Of a DNA stretch of 64,000 bases, positions 17,537 to 25,285 are shown in pieces. Both the position numbers and the translations under genes were made by a program. Under the pieces are notes generated by a model. That model had not been told where the DNA came from and made no database searches. It was given only the letters and a program-made list of their open reading frames with translations. The DNA lies in NCBI RefSeq assembly GCF_000807925.1, contig NZ_JRVC01000021.1:1-64000 (forward strand). The letters are read 5' to 3'. How positions within the stretch are numbered: position 1 is the stretch's first letter; each line of letters opens with the position of its first letter. This DNA comes from Novosphingobium subterraneum (GTDB lineage: Bacteria > Pseudomonadota > Alphaproteobacteria > Sphingomonadales > Sphingomonadaceae).

Positions 17537-18025
17537 CCCGCTGTCAGCCGCAGCGACCGTGGCTGGACCGTAGGCGGCGAGCAGATTGCGGTGGAGCACC
17601 GCGTTCTCAACGGGAAAGAAGCTACCGTCGGCGCCCGGTCGGGTGATCTGGAGCGCGGCGGCGATAACCTCGCGGAATGGGCGCATGACTGCGCGCGAGC
17701 CCTCGTAGGTCACCGGCTGCGGAAATCCCGCCGCGATCCAGGTAACCGGTTCCACAAGGTCGTCGATCCAGACCTGCGCGTCTTCGGGCAAGGGCAGTTC
17801 CGCCGAAACCAGCCACAAGGTCTGGTATGTCCCGAAATCATGAACATTGGCGACGAGGGCGAAGCCGAGCGGCAGGGGCGGCTCGGCGTTGAGGGCAATG
17901 ATCGCGGCCTTGTAGGCGAGCAGTTCGAGCGTGTTGGCCGCGGCGAAGTCCGCGCATATCCCAAGCTGCGCGCAGCGCTCGTCGGCGGGACCTGCGCCGA
18001 GTTCGAGAATCCGGTGCCGGCTCAT
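17534..18025 (-). CDS. Hypothetical plasmid protein
   Basis: A 163-residue protein with no recognised domain. Segments such as ALVANVHDFGTYQTLWLVSAELPLPEDAQVWIDDLVEPVTW suggest an alpha/beta fold. It starts with ATG at 18025, overlapping the stop of the upstream gene by four bases (ATGA), so the two are coupled in translation. Function unknown. Confidence 0.55.
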   Translation of the reverse strand: MSRHRILELGAGPADERCAQLGICADFAAANTLELLAYKAAIIALNAEPPLPLGFALVANVHDFGTYQTLWLVSAELPLPEDAQVWIDDLVEPVTWIAAGFPQPVTYEGSRAVMRPFREVIAAALQITRPGADGSFFPVENAVLHRNLLAAYGPATVAAADSG

Positions 18026-18363
18026 GACGCGGCCCCCTCGAGGCCGTCCGGATACCAGGCGAGTTCCGCCGCGTGCGGATGGGCAGGCTCGAATTCGGCG
18101 ATGCGCGCATGGGTGATGAGACCCGCACGGTCCCTCAGCCCAACATAGCCGCCGTAGAAGCGGCTGCCCGCAGCGACGAACTGGGCGTGGACGTCGTCGC
18201 ACACCGCCTCGGTGACGAAGAAGCCCGGCACGCCGGCGATATGCGCTGGCGGCAGGACGCCGAGCATCTCGTCGAAAAAGGCCTCGCTCACCCGCGAGAG
18301 CGGAAAACTTGCGAGCACGGCTTCGCGTGAGGAGGCCAGCAGGGAGGCATCAGCTACCGTCAT
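18022..18363 (-). CDS. Hypothetical plasmid protein
   Basis: A 113-residue protein. FPLSRVSEAFFDEMLGVLPPAHIAGVPGFFVTEAVCDD resembles small proteins seen in plasmid maintenance clusters of alphaproteobacteria, but I cannot name the family with certainty. Its start overlaps the end of the upstream gene and its stop overlaps the next start: three coupled genes. Confidence 0.55.
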   Translation of the reverse strand: MTVADASLLASSREAVLASFPLSRVSEAFFDEMLGVLPPAHIAGVPGFFVTEAVCDDVHAQFVAAGSRFYGGYVGLRDRAGLITHARIAEFEPAHPHAAELAWYPDGLEGAAS

Positions 18364-18814
18364 CGCTCGCACCTCCTGTCACCACGAAGGCCGGGATGGT
18401 CAGCTCGGCGCGGCCCATCTCGCGTTTGAGATCGCGCAGCCGGGTGAAGCCGTTGATCCATGATGGCGGGAAGAGGACGTATTCGTCTTCACTCGCGGTG
18501 TAGTCGCGCATCGGCCCTTGCCCATCGAACAGGACAATTTCGGGGAGGAAGGCGCCGAGGCCCCCACCCGACCAGCGGCGGAACGGCAGGCCATGGTCGG
18601 CGCAGAAGGCATCGATCGCGGGGATTTGTCCGCCATTAAGCTCGGTGCCATAGAGCTCGAGCGGCTCGCCGCCGGGCAGTGCCGCAGGATCGAACGGTTC
18701 GCCATCCCACTCGGTGCGCAGGTCATAGTCGGCCGCGTGCGCGGCGAAGGCTTCGAGATGTTCGCGCGGCAGTGCGCCGCCGATGGTGATGTGGACGGGG
18801 GCTCGGTCGCCCAT
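18350..18814 (-). CDS. Hypothetical plasmid protein
   Basis: A 154-residue acidic protein of no recognised family (VHITIGGALPREHLEAFAAHA at the start). It is the first gene of the coupled trio 18814-17534 and lies 53 bases after the SOS peptidase gene. Copy 2 of the polypurine repeat (18855-18870) lies in its leader. Confidence 0.55.
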   Translation of the reverse strand: MGDRAPVHITIGGALPREHLEAFAAHAADYDLRTEWDGEPFDPAALPGGEPLELYGTELNGGQIPAIDAFCADHGLPFRRWSGGGLGAFLPEIVLFDGQGPMRDYTASEDEYVLFPPSWINGFTRLRDLKREMGRAELTIPAFVVTGGASDDGS

Positions 18815-18854
18815 AGGCTTGGGTCCTTTCGCTTGGGTCTGATCCGACCGGCGA

Positions 18855-18870
18855 AGCCCCCCTCCCCTCA
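18855..18870 (-). repeat. Polypurine leader repeat, copy 2
   Basis: Minus strand reads TGAGGGGAGGGGGGCT; the TGA is the stop codon of the SOS peptidase gene. It lies 41 bases before the next start. Confidence 0.65.
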
Positions 18871-19488
18871 GCCTGACGTCGCCGCGGACCTCCCTGCCCC
18901 CCAGCGCTCGGCCGTGCGATCGACGACGAGTTCATTGGAACAGGTCTGGCACAGCGCGAAGGCTTCGGCGGATGTGCCCGCGAGCCACTGCTCCCAGTCT
19001 TCTCGGGCGAGGACGACGGGCATGCGGTCGTGTACGTCGGCCATCTGCGCGCTGCCATCCACCATGACCATCGAATAGGCTGCGCCCCACTCCTCGGTCG
19101 GGCGCCAAATGCCGGCAACGGCAAAGACCTCTTCGCCCGCCAGTGAGTACCAGGTCCGGGTCATCTGACCCTTGACGCCCTCGGCCTCGGCCCAGGCGGT
19201 GCCGGGGATCAGGCAGCGGCGGCGCTCAAAGCTCGGCCGCCAGAATGCAGTGCCGAGCTTGTCCTCGCGCGCGTTGTTGACCGGCTTGGGCTTCAGCGGG
19301 TGACCGTTCCTGCCCTTCAGGACAAGCGGAAACCCCCAGGTCATCACCTGCGTCTCGCCCTCGGCAACAACCAGGCCGGGATAGCCCGGATAGACCTCGG
19401 CGGCGAAGTTCGCGCCTGCGCCGCCGCGCGCACCGAACAGCCGGGCGATTTCCGCAGGGGCCTTGGTCATGCGGTACAAGTTGCACAT
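18868..19488 (-). CDS. SOS-response peptidase / HMCES-YedK family
   Basis: A 206-residue SRAP-domain protein. It begins MCNLYRM, with the catalytic Cys2 that bonds to abasic sites in single-stranded DNA. The other signature blocks are PGLVVAEGETQVMTWGFPL, PVNNAREDKLGTAFWRPSFERRRCLIPGTAWAE and AQMADVHDRMPVVLA, which carries the active-site His. The family shields abasic sites in single-stranded DNA. A LexA box of the alphaproteobacterial type lies 73 bases upstream. On a plasmid it may guard DNA during transfer. The ATG at 19488 is fixed by the need for Cys2. Confidence 0.9.
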   Translation of the reverse strand: MCNLYRMTKAPAEIARLFGARGGAGANFAAEVYPGYPGLVVAEGETQVMTWGFPLVLKGRNGHPLKPKPVNNAREDKLGTAFWRPSFERRRCLIPGTAWAEAEGVKGQMTRTWYSLAGEEVFAVAGIWRPTEEWGAAYSMVMVDGSAQMADVHDRMPVVLAREDWEQWLAGTSAEAFALCQTCSNELVVDRTAERWGAGRSAATSG

Positions 19489-19560
19489 GCCTTGATGCTC
19501 GGCGGACCGCCCTGCCCTGTCAATCGGCACGAGCAGCAGCGCCCGCCATCTTGCAAATGT

Positions 19561-19575
19561 GTTCCCTATATGTTC
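19561..19575. promoter_or_regulatory. LexA (SOS) box, alphaproteobacterial type
   Basis: The bases read GTTC-CCTATAT-GTTC, an exact GTTC-N7-GTTC direct repeat, the LexA target of alphaproteobacteria. It lies between the divergent SOS peptidase gene and the small gene at 19586. Confidence 0.8.
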
Positions 19576-19585
19576 TCTTGCGCGC

Positions 19586-19777
19586 ATGGAACGAATCGAT
19601 ACGTCGGCTGTCGCTCATGCGATCCTGGACGCCCCGGGCTGGGCGCGGGTCGGGATCACGGCCCCAAGCTCCTGCCTGCGCGAAGATGCCGCGCTCGAAC
19701 TCGCCCGCGTGATCGCCGATGCGGTCGACGCGCCGGCGAGTGCGTCCTCATCTGAGCAGTCGACCCTGCCGCTCTGA
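19586..19777 (+). CDS. Small protein (DUF6771-like)
   Basis: A 63-residue protein reading MERIDTSAVAHAILDAPGWARVGITAPS at its start, close to short proteins widely seen in sphingomonads (DUF6771 as I recall it; moderate certainty). It starts 11 bases after the LexA box and diverges from the SOS peptidase gene, so it is likely SOS-induced. The function is unknown. Confidence 0.6.
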   Translation: MERIDTSAVAHAILDAPGWARVGITAPSSCLREDAALELARVIADAVDAPASASSSEQSTLPL

Positions 19778-19788
19778 CGCGCGCCTGC

Positions 19789-20145
19789 TCAGCCCGCCGG
19801 GCGGGCCAGCAGCGCCTCGATTTGCGGGTCGAGGGGAAATCCGAAACGCCGGGCGATCTCGGCGGCGTGTTCGAAGTCGGCAGCGCTGACGTGGAGCGAG
19901 CGGGCGAGATCCGCGAGCGTCTCACCCTCGCGCGGCGCGGAGAGGGCATGGAGATGGCCATGCGTGTGCGTCACGGCAAACGGCCAGGTCATGGCGACGC
20001 CGACCACCTCCTCGGCAAGCACGACCAGCGTGTCGCCGGTGCGGATGGCCTCGTCGCACTGGACCGCGTCATAGGCATTGCCAGTGCTGGCAAAGGCGTG
20101 GTGGCGCCGGGTGGTAAAGGCGAAGCGTTCGCTGTCGGTCAGCAT
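19789..20145 (-). CDS. Hypothetical plasmid protein
   Basis: A 118-residue protein. FTTRRHHAFASTGNAYDAVQCDEAIRTGDTLVV reads like a small beta-rich fold, followed by a helical end (DLARSLHVSAADFEHAAEIARRFGF). No family is recognised. It follows the truncated ParB-like gene by 92 bases, with a hairpin between, so it may have its own promoter. Confidence 0.55.
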   Translation of the reverse strand: MLTDSERFAFTTRRHHAFASTGNAYDAVQCDEAIRTGDTLVVLAEEVVGVAMTWPFAVTHTHGHLHALSAPREGETLADLARSLHVSAADFEHAAEIARRFGFPLDPQIEALLARPAG

Positions 20146-20177
20146 GTCTGGTCTCCGGGTATCCCAATGCAAATGAA

Positions 20178-20220
20178 GAGGCGGAACGCCGGGCGGGGGG
20201 CAGTGCCGACGTTCCGCCTC
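20178..20220. terminator. Hairpin after ParB-like gene
   Basis: GAGGCGGAACG (20178-20188) pairs perfectly with CGTTCCGCCTC (20210-20220). It lies 17 bases beyond the ParB-like stop and 33 bases before the start of the next minus-strand gene; no T-run. Confidence 0.55.
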
Positions 20221-20236
20221 AGGCCGCGCGGGGGGC

Positions 20237-20749
20237 TTAGGCCTTGGCGACATCCAGGGTGATCTTGCCTTCCTCGAGTGCGGCGAAGATCGGATCAGCG
20301 AGGTCGGCGAGGCGCAGGCGGCCTTCGATGAACCGGCGGGTGCGGCCAAACCGCTTGGCAATCGCGTCGAGGTCGCTGCCCTCATTGACGAAGTGCTTGT
20401 AGGCCCGGATTTCATCGGTCGGGGTCATGTCGAGCCGGATGACGTTCTCGATCAGCGAGAGTTCGGACTGCTCGGCGGCATCGATGTCGAGCACGCGGCA
20501 GGCGACGGGGTGATCCTTGGCGAGCTTGCCCGCCTCGAGGAGAAAGTTCAGTGCTCGCAGGCGGCGACCACCGGCGGTCACATCAAACATGCCCCGCTTC
20601 TTGGCTGGCGCCACGATCAAGTTCTGAAGGAGGCCCTTGGCCTCGATGTTGGCGGCGAGTTCCTCGATGAAGAGGTTGCTGTCATTCTTGCGGACGTTGG
20701 CCTCGGACAAGCGTAGCTTGCCAAGCGGGATCATCTCGATGTCGTTCAT
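20237..20749 (-). CDS. ParB-like nuclease-domain protein, short form
   Basis: A 170-residue protein with the ParB/Spo0J N-terminal domain: MIPLGKLRLSEANVRKN, then ELAANIEAKGLLQNLIVAP, FDVTAGGRRLRALNFL (the CTP-binding GxRRxxA-type box) and ELSLIENVIRLDMTPTDEIRAY (ENxxR motif). A helix-turn-helix (LDAIAKRFGRTRRFIEGRLRLADL) follows. Plasmid relatives run on for several hundred more residues; here the protein stops right after LEEGKITLDVAKA. It is either a deletion remnant or a natural short form. This is not the partition ParB of the plasmid, which lies at 32.8 kb. Confidence 0.75.
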   Translation of the reverse strand: MNDIEMIPLGKLRLSEANVRKNDSNLFIEELAANIEAKGLLQNLIVAPAKKRGMFDVTAGGRRLRALNFLLEAGKLAKDHPVACRVLDIDAAEQSELSLIENVIRLDMTPTDEIRAYKHFVNEGSDLDAIAKRFGRTRRFIEGRLRLADLADPIFAALEEGKITLDVAKA

Positions 20750-20800
20750 GGGGGGTGCTCCTGAAAGCTGGATTGACCGAGCCCTTCGGCTCACCCCTTC

Positions 20801-20817
20801 CAGCCCCCCTCCCCTCG
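20801..20817 (-). repeat. Polypurine leader repeat, copy 3
   Basis: Minus strand reads CGAGGGGAGGGGGGCTG, 52 bases before the ParB-like start. Unlike the other copies it does not follow an intact gene. Confidence 0.6.
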
Positions 20818-20913
20818 ACATTTCAGGAACGGCCCCGGGACTTCAGGCCCATGGTTTACGGCGATATGCCAGAGCTGCGGAACCCGGAGCGGAGAATTTG
20901 GTTGCGTTTATTG

Positions 20914-20934
20914 CGAATATTCGATAGTGAATAT
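20914..20934. promoter_or_regulatory. Operator-like repeats before the HTH/PIN pair
   Basis: CGAATATTCG (20914-20923) is palindromic, and ATATTC (20917-20922) pairs with GAATAT (20929-20934). They lie 21-41 bases before the antitoxin start in an AT-rich promoter, a usual place for autorepression. Confidence 0.5.
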
Positions 20935-20954
20935 GGCCATCACGGAGAGAGCCA

Positions 20955-21413
20955 ATGACCCTGCCAGCCAACGCCTTGCCCTTTGGCAACAGGCTGCCCT
21001 CGGCCGATGACCGACAGATCGCCAACCAGCTTCGCCGAATTCTTGCCGCCCAGAAGGCCGGCGAGGCGAAGCTGCGCGTGCCCGATCCGAAAACCAGAAA
21101 ACCCGTTGAAATCGCCCTCACACCGGCGATGTCGGATCTGTTCCTGGAATTGCTGCGTCACATTGGCAGCGGCGATGCCGTCACGCTCGTTCCGATTCAG
21201 CAGATGCTGACCACACAGCAAGCGGCGGACCTGCTCAATATTTCGCGGCCCTACCTCATCAAGCTGATCGAAAAGGGCGATATCCCCCATAGCATGGTTG
21301 GTAGGCATCGTCGCCTCAAGGCAGAGGATGTGTTCGCCTACAAGGCTAAGCGTGATGAAACGCGCGCCAAGGCTATGGACGATCTGCTTTCGGGCGACGC
21401 GGACCTTTATTGA
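20955..21413 (+). CDS. HTH antitoxin (excisionase-like)
   Basis: A 152-residue protein. The C-terminal half carries a MerR/excisionase-type helix-turn-helix: LTTQQAADLLNISRPYLIKLIEKGDIPHSMVGRHRRLKAEDVFAYK. The N-terminal half is a strand-helix region (KLRVPDPKTRKPVEIALTPAMSDLFLELLRHI). Such proteins pair with PIN toxins as antitoxin and autorepressor. The PIN gene follows after 12 bases. Confidence 0.75.
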   Translation: MTLPANALPFGNRLPSADDRQIANQLRRILAAQKAGEAKLRVPDPKTRKPVEIALTPAMSDLFLELLRHIGSGDAVTLVPIQQMLTTQQAADLLNISRPYLIKLIEKGDIPHSMVGRHRRLKAEDVFAYKAKRDETRAKAMDDLLSGDADLY

Positions 21414-21425
21414 TCTCCGGCCGCC

Positions 21426-22016
21426 ATGTTCGCCAATCGCTACACAGCTCTGGTAGATGCCTGCACACTGGTCAGCGCCCCTAGGCGGGACCTGCTCCTC
21501 ACGCTGGCCGAAGCGGAGTTCTTCCGGGTGCGATGGTCGCAGCGGATTCTCGATGAAACGCAAAACGCACTGGGCAGGATTTTCGCCGAGCGCGGCATCG
21601 AAGATTCTGCCTCGCGCGCGGCGCGCTCGGTCGGGGCCATGCACCGCGCCTTCCCGGAAGCGCTGGTAATGGCTCCCACTTCGCTTGCGTCGATGACCTT
21701 CGGTCTTCCCGATGCGAACGACGAACATGTGCTGGCGGCAGCCGTCCAGACACAGGCCCAAGCGGTGGTCACGGAGAACAACGCGGATTTCCCCGAGGCA
21801 GTCCTGACGCCGCTCAACATCGAAGCACGAACTGCAGATGAGTTCATCGCCGACACCATTGCTCTTGATGAAGGCAAGGCGGTTGCCGCGATCCGAACAT
21901 TGCGCACTCGGCTTACGCGACCGGAAATGTCTGCAGAGGGCTACCTGAGGTCGCTAGAGGCGCATGGGCTATTCGTCACTGCCTCACTGCTCAACAACCA
22001 CATCGAATCCATCTGA
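21426..22016 (+). CDS. PIN-domain toxin
   Basis: A 196-residue PIN-family nuclease. The opening strand YTALVDACTLVSAPRRDLLL holds the first catalytic Asp, FRVRWSQRILDETQNAL gives the Glu of the second block, and LPDANDEHVLAAAVQTQAQAVVTENNADF carries the last acidic cluster. It is longer than VapC toxins and of the PIN type paired with excisionase-like antitoxins. It should cut RNA when the antitoxin decays; the target is not known. Confidence 0.78.
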   Translation: MFANRYTALVDACTLVSAPRRDLLLTLAEAEFFRVRWSQRILDETQNALGRIFAERGIEDSASRAARSVGAMHRAFPEALVMAPTSLASMTFGLPDANDEHVLAAAVQTQAQAVVTENNADFPEAVLTPLNIEARTADEFIADTIALDEGKAVAAIRTLRTRLTRPEMSAEGYLRSLEAHGLFVTASLLNNHIESI

Positions 22017-22073
22017 GGTCCATTCGCGTCTCGATCGCTGACGTGAGGTAGGCCGGTCTAACAGCACAGTCCT

Positions 22074-22096
22074 ATTTAACATCGCTGATGTTAAAT
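22074..22096. promoter_or_regulatory. Perfect inverted repeat before fic
   Basis: ATTTAACATC and GATGTTAAAT form perfect 10-base arms around GCT. It lies between the PIN toxin and the second fic gene and looks like an operator. Confidence 0.55.
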
Positions 22097-22180
22097 GCGC
22101 TCAAGGCACCCCTGCGCCGATCAAGGCCTCGGTGAAGCGCCCCCAGCACTTGCGCTCGGAAATCGGCGGCAAGCGCCCCG

Positions 22181-22209
22181 TGAGGCATAAATCATGGCTT
22201 TATGCCTCA
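22181..22209. promoter_or_regulatory. Second inverted repeat before fic
   Basis: TGAGGCATAAA (22181-22191) and TTTATGCCTCA (22199-22209) form perfect 11-base arms with a 7-base loop. ATGCCTCAT recurs at 22246-22254, overlapping the fic start codon. Confidence 0.6.
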
Positions 22210-22252
22210 TAATGAGCTATCGAGTGAGTTATAAAGCGGGAACGAATGCCTC

Positions 22253-23392
22253 ATGAAGTGGAATTGGCAGCAGCCGGACTGGCCTGATTTTCGCTGGAAT
22301 AGCGAAGCCCTGGCCGTGCACGAGGCCCGTTTCCTGCAGCAATCCGGGATCATGATCGGCGTGGTGAAGCACCTCGGCGATGAGGACCGCACCAGCGTCG
22401 TGCTCGACGTCATGACCGACGAAGCGATGAAGACCTCGCAGATCGAAGGCGAACTGCTCAATCGCGACAGTGTCCAGTCTTCGCTGCGCCGCGAGTTCGG
22501 TCTCGAAACCGAAGCCCGCCGGATCCCGCCTGCCGAACGCGGCATCGCGGAAATGATGATGGCGCTCTTCCGGGACTTCGCCGCTCCACTGACCGAAGAG
22601 GTCTTGGGCGACTGGCATCGCCTGGTCCTGAGTGGGCGCAGCGACATCGACGTCGTTGGCCGTTACCGTGAGCACGAAGATGCGATGCAGGTCGTCTCGG
22701 GAGCCTTGCACAAGCCCACCGTCCATTTCGAGGCACCACCGTCGCGCGAAATGGCGGCGGAAATGGCGCGGTTTCTCGAATGGTTCGCGGCTACCGGCCC
22801 TGGCGGCGCTACGCCCCTACCCGGCCTAACCCGGTCTGGCCTCGCGCACCTCTACTTCGTGACCATTCACCCGTTCGAAGACGGCAATGGCCGTATCGGG
22901 CGCGCGATCGCGGAGAAGGCACTGTCGCAGGCAATCGGGCAGCCAAGCCTGATCGCGCTGTCGCAGACCATCCAGCGGCGGCGCTCGGCCTATTACGACG
23001 CACTCGAAGCGGCGAACAAGTCCAACGAGATCTCCGACTGGCTCGCCTATTGGGCTGAGACTGTCCTTGATGCGCAGACCCACAGCCTGGCGCTGATCGA
23101 CTTCCTGCTGGAGAAGACCCGGTTCCACGACCGGTACCGGGGGAAGCTCAACCCGCGGCAGGAGAAGGTCATTGCGCGCATGTTCCGTGAGGGGCTCGAC
23201 GGGTTCAAGGGCGGGCTCAGTGCTGCCAACTACATCACGATCGCCGACACCTCGCGGGCCACGGCAACCCGCGATCTTCAGGAGCTGGTCGCGCTCGGCG
23301 CGATGGGGCAAACGGGAACGCTCAAGGCCACCCGTTACCACCTGATCCTCGATGCTGTTGCCGGGACAAACCCGCCGGTCAATCAGGCGTAG
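22253..23392 (+). CDS. Fic-family protein with DUF4172 N-terminus
   Basis: A 379-residue protein. The N-terminal region opening WNWQQPDWPDFRW is the DUF4172 signature. An inhibitory motif of the T-xxx-E-G type lies at 61-66 (TSQIEG), marking a class II Fic protein. The catalytic motif HPFEDGNGRIGR is near residue 206. The C-terminal 90 residues form a winged helix (LSAANYITIADTSRATATRDLQELVALGAM) that probably binds its own promoter, where two strong inverted repeats lie. It should transfer AMP to target proteins; the targets are unknown. Its end overlaps the convergent strawberry-notch fragment by 14 bases. Confidence 0.85.
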   Translation: MKWNWQQPDWPDFRWNSEALAVHEARFLQQSGIMIGVVKHLGDEDRTSVVLDVMTDEAMKTSQIEGELLNRDSVQSSLRREFGLETEARRIPPAERGIAEMMMALFRDFAAPLTEEVLGDWHRLVLSGRSDIDVVGRYREHEDAMQVVSGALHKPTVHFEAPPSREMAAEMARFLEWFAATGPGGATPLPGLTRSGLAHLYFVTIHPFEDGNGRIGRAIAEKALSQAIGQPSLIALSQTIQRRRSAYYDALEAANKSNEISDWLAYWAETVLDAQTHSLALIDFLLEKTRFHDRYRGKLNPRQEKVIARMFREGLDGFKGGLSAANYITIADTSRATATRDLQELVALGAMGQTGTLKATRYHLILDAVAGTNPPVNQA

Positions 23393-25229
23393 TCCCTGGG
23401 CCCGTCATCGCCTGCAGAATGGCCTCGGCCTTGTCGGTTGGCACGAACACCCGGGTTTTGTAGGCGATGATCTCGGTGAAGCAGCCCATAGCCTTGAGCT
23501 CGGGGATGCGGGCCGCCTCGGCGCCGACGATCTCGATCCGGCGCGCCCCGTTCACCCGGGACGTGCGAACGGTGAAGTTCAGCGGATGCGGCGCCTTCCA
23601 CGTGCCACCACCGAGAATGGCTTGGGCGATCTTGGCCGGGTCAGTCTGCGCTTTGCGCGAGACGCCAAGCTTCTCGAGCGTCGCATCGACGTAGAGGTCA
23701 TGGACGTGCCGACCGAGCCACGAGGCGCCGGACTTGTCGACGATGCGGTTGACCGTCAGGTCCTCTTTAGGAAGCGCGCCCCAGATCGGCAGCAATAGCC
23801 CGGTCGCAAGAAACACCGTCTCGGTCACCAGCTGGTTCTCGTCAGCGGCGTATTCTGCTTCCCACAGCGCGCTGAACTTGGTCTGGGCGACAGGCTCCCA
23901 GGCGGTCTCGTCCAGCCTGCCCGCAAGGATGTATTCGCTGCGCAACGGGCGGACGAGTTCGAACCGGCGGATAAGCTCGCCCTCCTCGTCCATGTGCGAC
24001 GGCGCAGGGATCGCGAGCGCGACCTTGCCCGACTTGGCGTTGCGCAGAAACAGCGGCTTGTTCTCGTATGAGGCCATTTTCAGCACGCGCTCGAGCGCGA
24101 GCAGCTTACGCCGCTGGGTCAGCGACAGTTCGAGGAGGTGCGAGGTCGCCCCCGTCACCGGATCGGTACGGATCACCGTGTCGGAGAGCACCTCGCAGGT
24201 CTCGGCCGCGACGGTCTCGACGCCGATATCGAAAGTCCCGGCCTCCTTGGCCGCCGACACCCGCGTCTCCACCAGAGTCAAGAACTCGTCGAAGATGGCA
24301 TTCTGGACGGCGATCTTCATTGCCAGGATGCGATTGAGCCAGCGCTGGATCGGCGGCAGGTCCTCGCGCAGCACTCCGTCTTGGTCGGTGAGTTCAAGCC
24401 CGCTCATGGCCTGGAATTCTTTCAGCGACGTGCTCTTGAGTTTGCCGGTGGCCAGCAGCCCGTACCAGTCGTGCAGCGCGTGCTTGGCGTAGGCGCTCTC
24501 GAGGTTGTCTGCGGCATCGAACATCCCCTGCCCGCCGGTCTGGCGCTGGCCGCGCGTCAGCGCACCGAGCGCATCGAGCCGCCGCGCGATCGTGCTGGTG
24601 AACCGGGCTTCGCCTTTGCAGTCGGTGGTGACCGGCCGAAACAGCGGCGGGCAGGCCTGGTGGGTGCGGTGCGTTCGTCCAAGCCCCTGGATCGCGCGGT
24701 CGGCTCGCCAGCCCGGCTCAAGCAGAAAATGCACGCGGCGCTGCTGGTTCTTGGCATCGAGGCTCGCATGGTAGCTGCGGCCCGTTCCGCCGGCATCGGA
24801 GAACACCAGGATACGCTTTGCCCCCGTCATGAACGCGGTGGTTTCGGCAAGGTTGGTGCGCGGCGAGCGGCTTTCGAGGCGCTGCTGGCCGCTGCCATCG
24901 CGGACCAGGCGTTTGGAGCGCCCAGTAACTTCGGCCACCGCGCTGACCCCGTAGTGCTCTAGCAAAGCGTCGAGCGCGGTCGGGATCGGCGGCATCGCGC
25001 AGATATGCTCGATCAGCTGCTCGCGAGCGGCCTCGGCCTGCGGGTTGTGGACCGGGTTGCCGGCTTGGTCCCACATTGGCCGAGAGCGAACGTCGCCGAG
25101 TTCGTCGACGTATTCCTCCATCTGCCGGGTCGGGAAAGCGCGGGTGAGGTAGTCCACGATGGCTTCTTTGCAGTCGCAGTTTATGTCGAGCGTGGTGGCG
25201 GGAGGCGCAGGTTTCCTTCGGTTTTCCAT
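23379..25229 (-). pseudogene. Strawberry-notch helicase, C-terminal fragment
   Basis: About 616 residues that match the second half of strawberry-notch-like proteins: TGRSKRLVRDGSGQQRLE, NLAETTAFMTGAKRILVFSDAGGTGRSYHA, WRADRAIQGLGRTHRTHQACPP and FTSTIARRLDALGALTRGQRQTGGQGMFD are the helicase C-lobe blocks. The rest is the family C-terminal domain. The N-lobe with its ATP-binding loop is missing. The N-terminal methyltransferase part is found at 27957-28519, on the far side of a RIT element, on the same strand. An ATG at 25229 with a GGAG site could still make this fragment, but it cannot be an active helicase. Confidence 0.8.
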
Positions 25230-25250
25230 GATTTCACTCCAGATAATTAC

Positions 25251-25282
25251 GGTTCCCTCGACCTCAACAAGTCGAAGGAACC
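25251..25282. repeat. Hairpin just before the first RIT recombinase
   Basis: Arms 25251-25262 and 25271-25282 pair at 11 of 12 positions around an 8-base loop. It lies 3 bases before the recombinase ATG, so it could hide the ribosome site, be a recombination site, or be part of the element end. Confidence 0.55.
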
Positions 25283-25285
25283 AAC

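Noticed and set aside
16490..18148. Plus-strand open frame of about 550 codons
   Set aside because: Lies antisense to three good minus-strand genes and lacks domain features.
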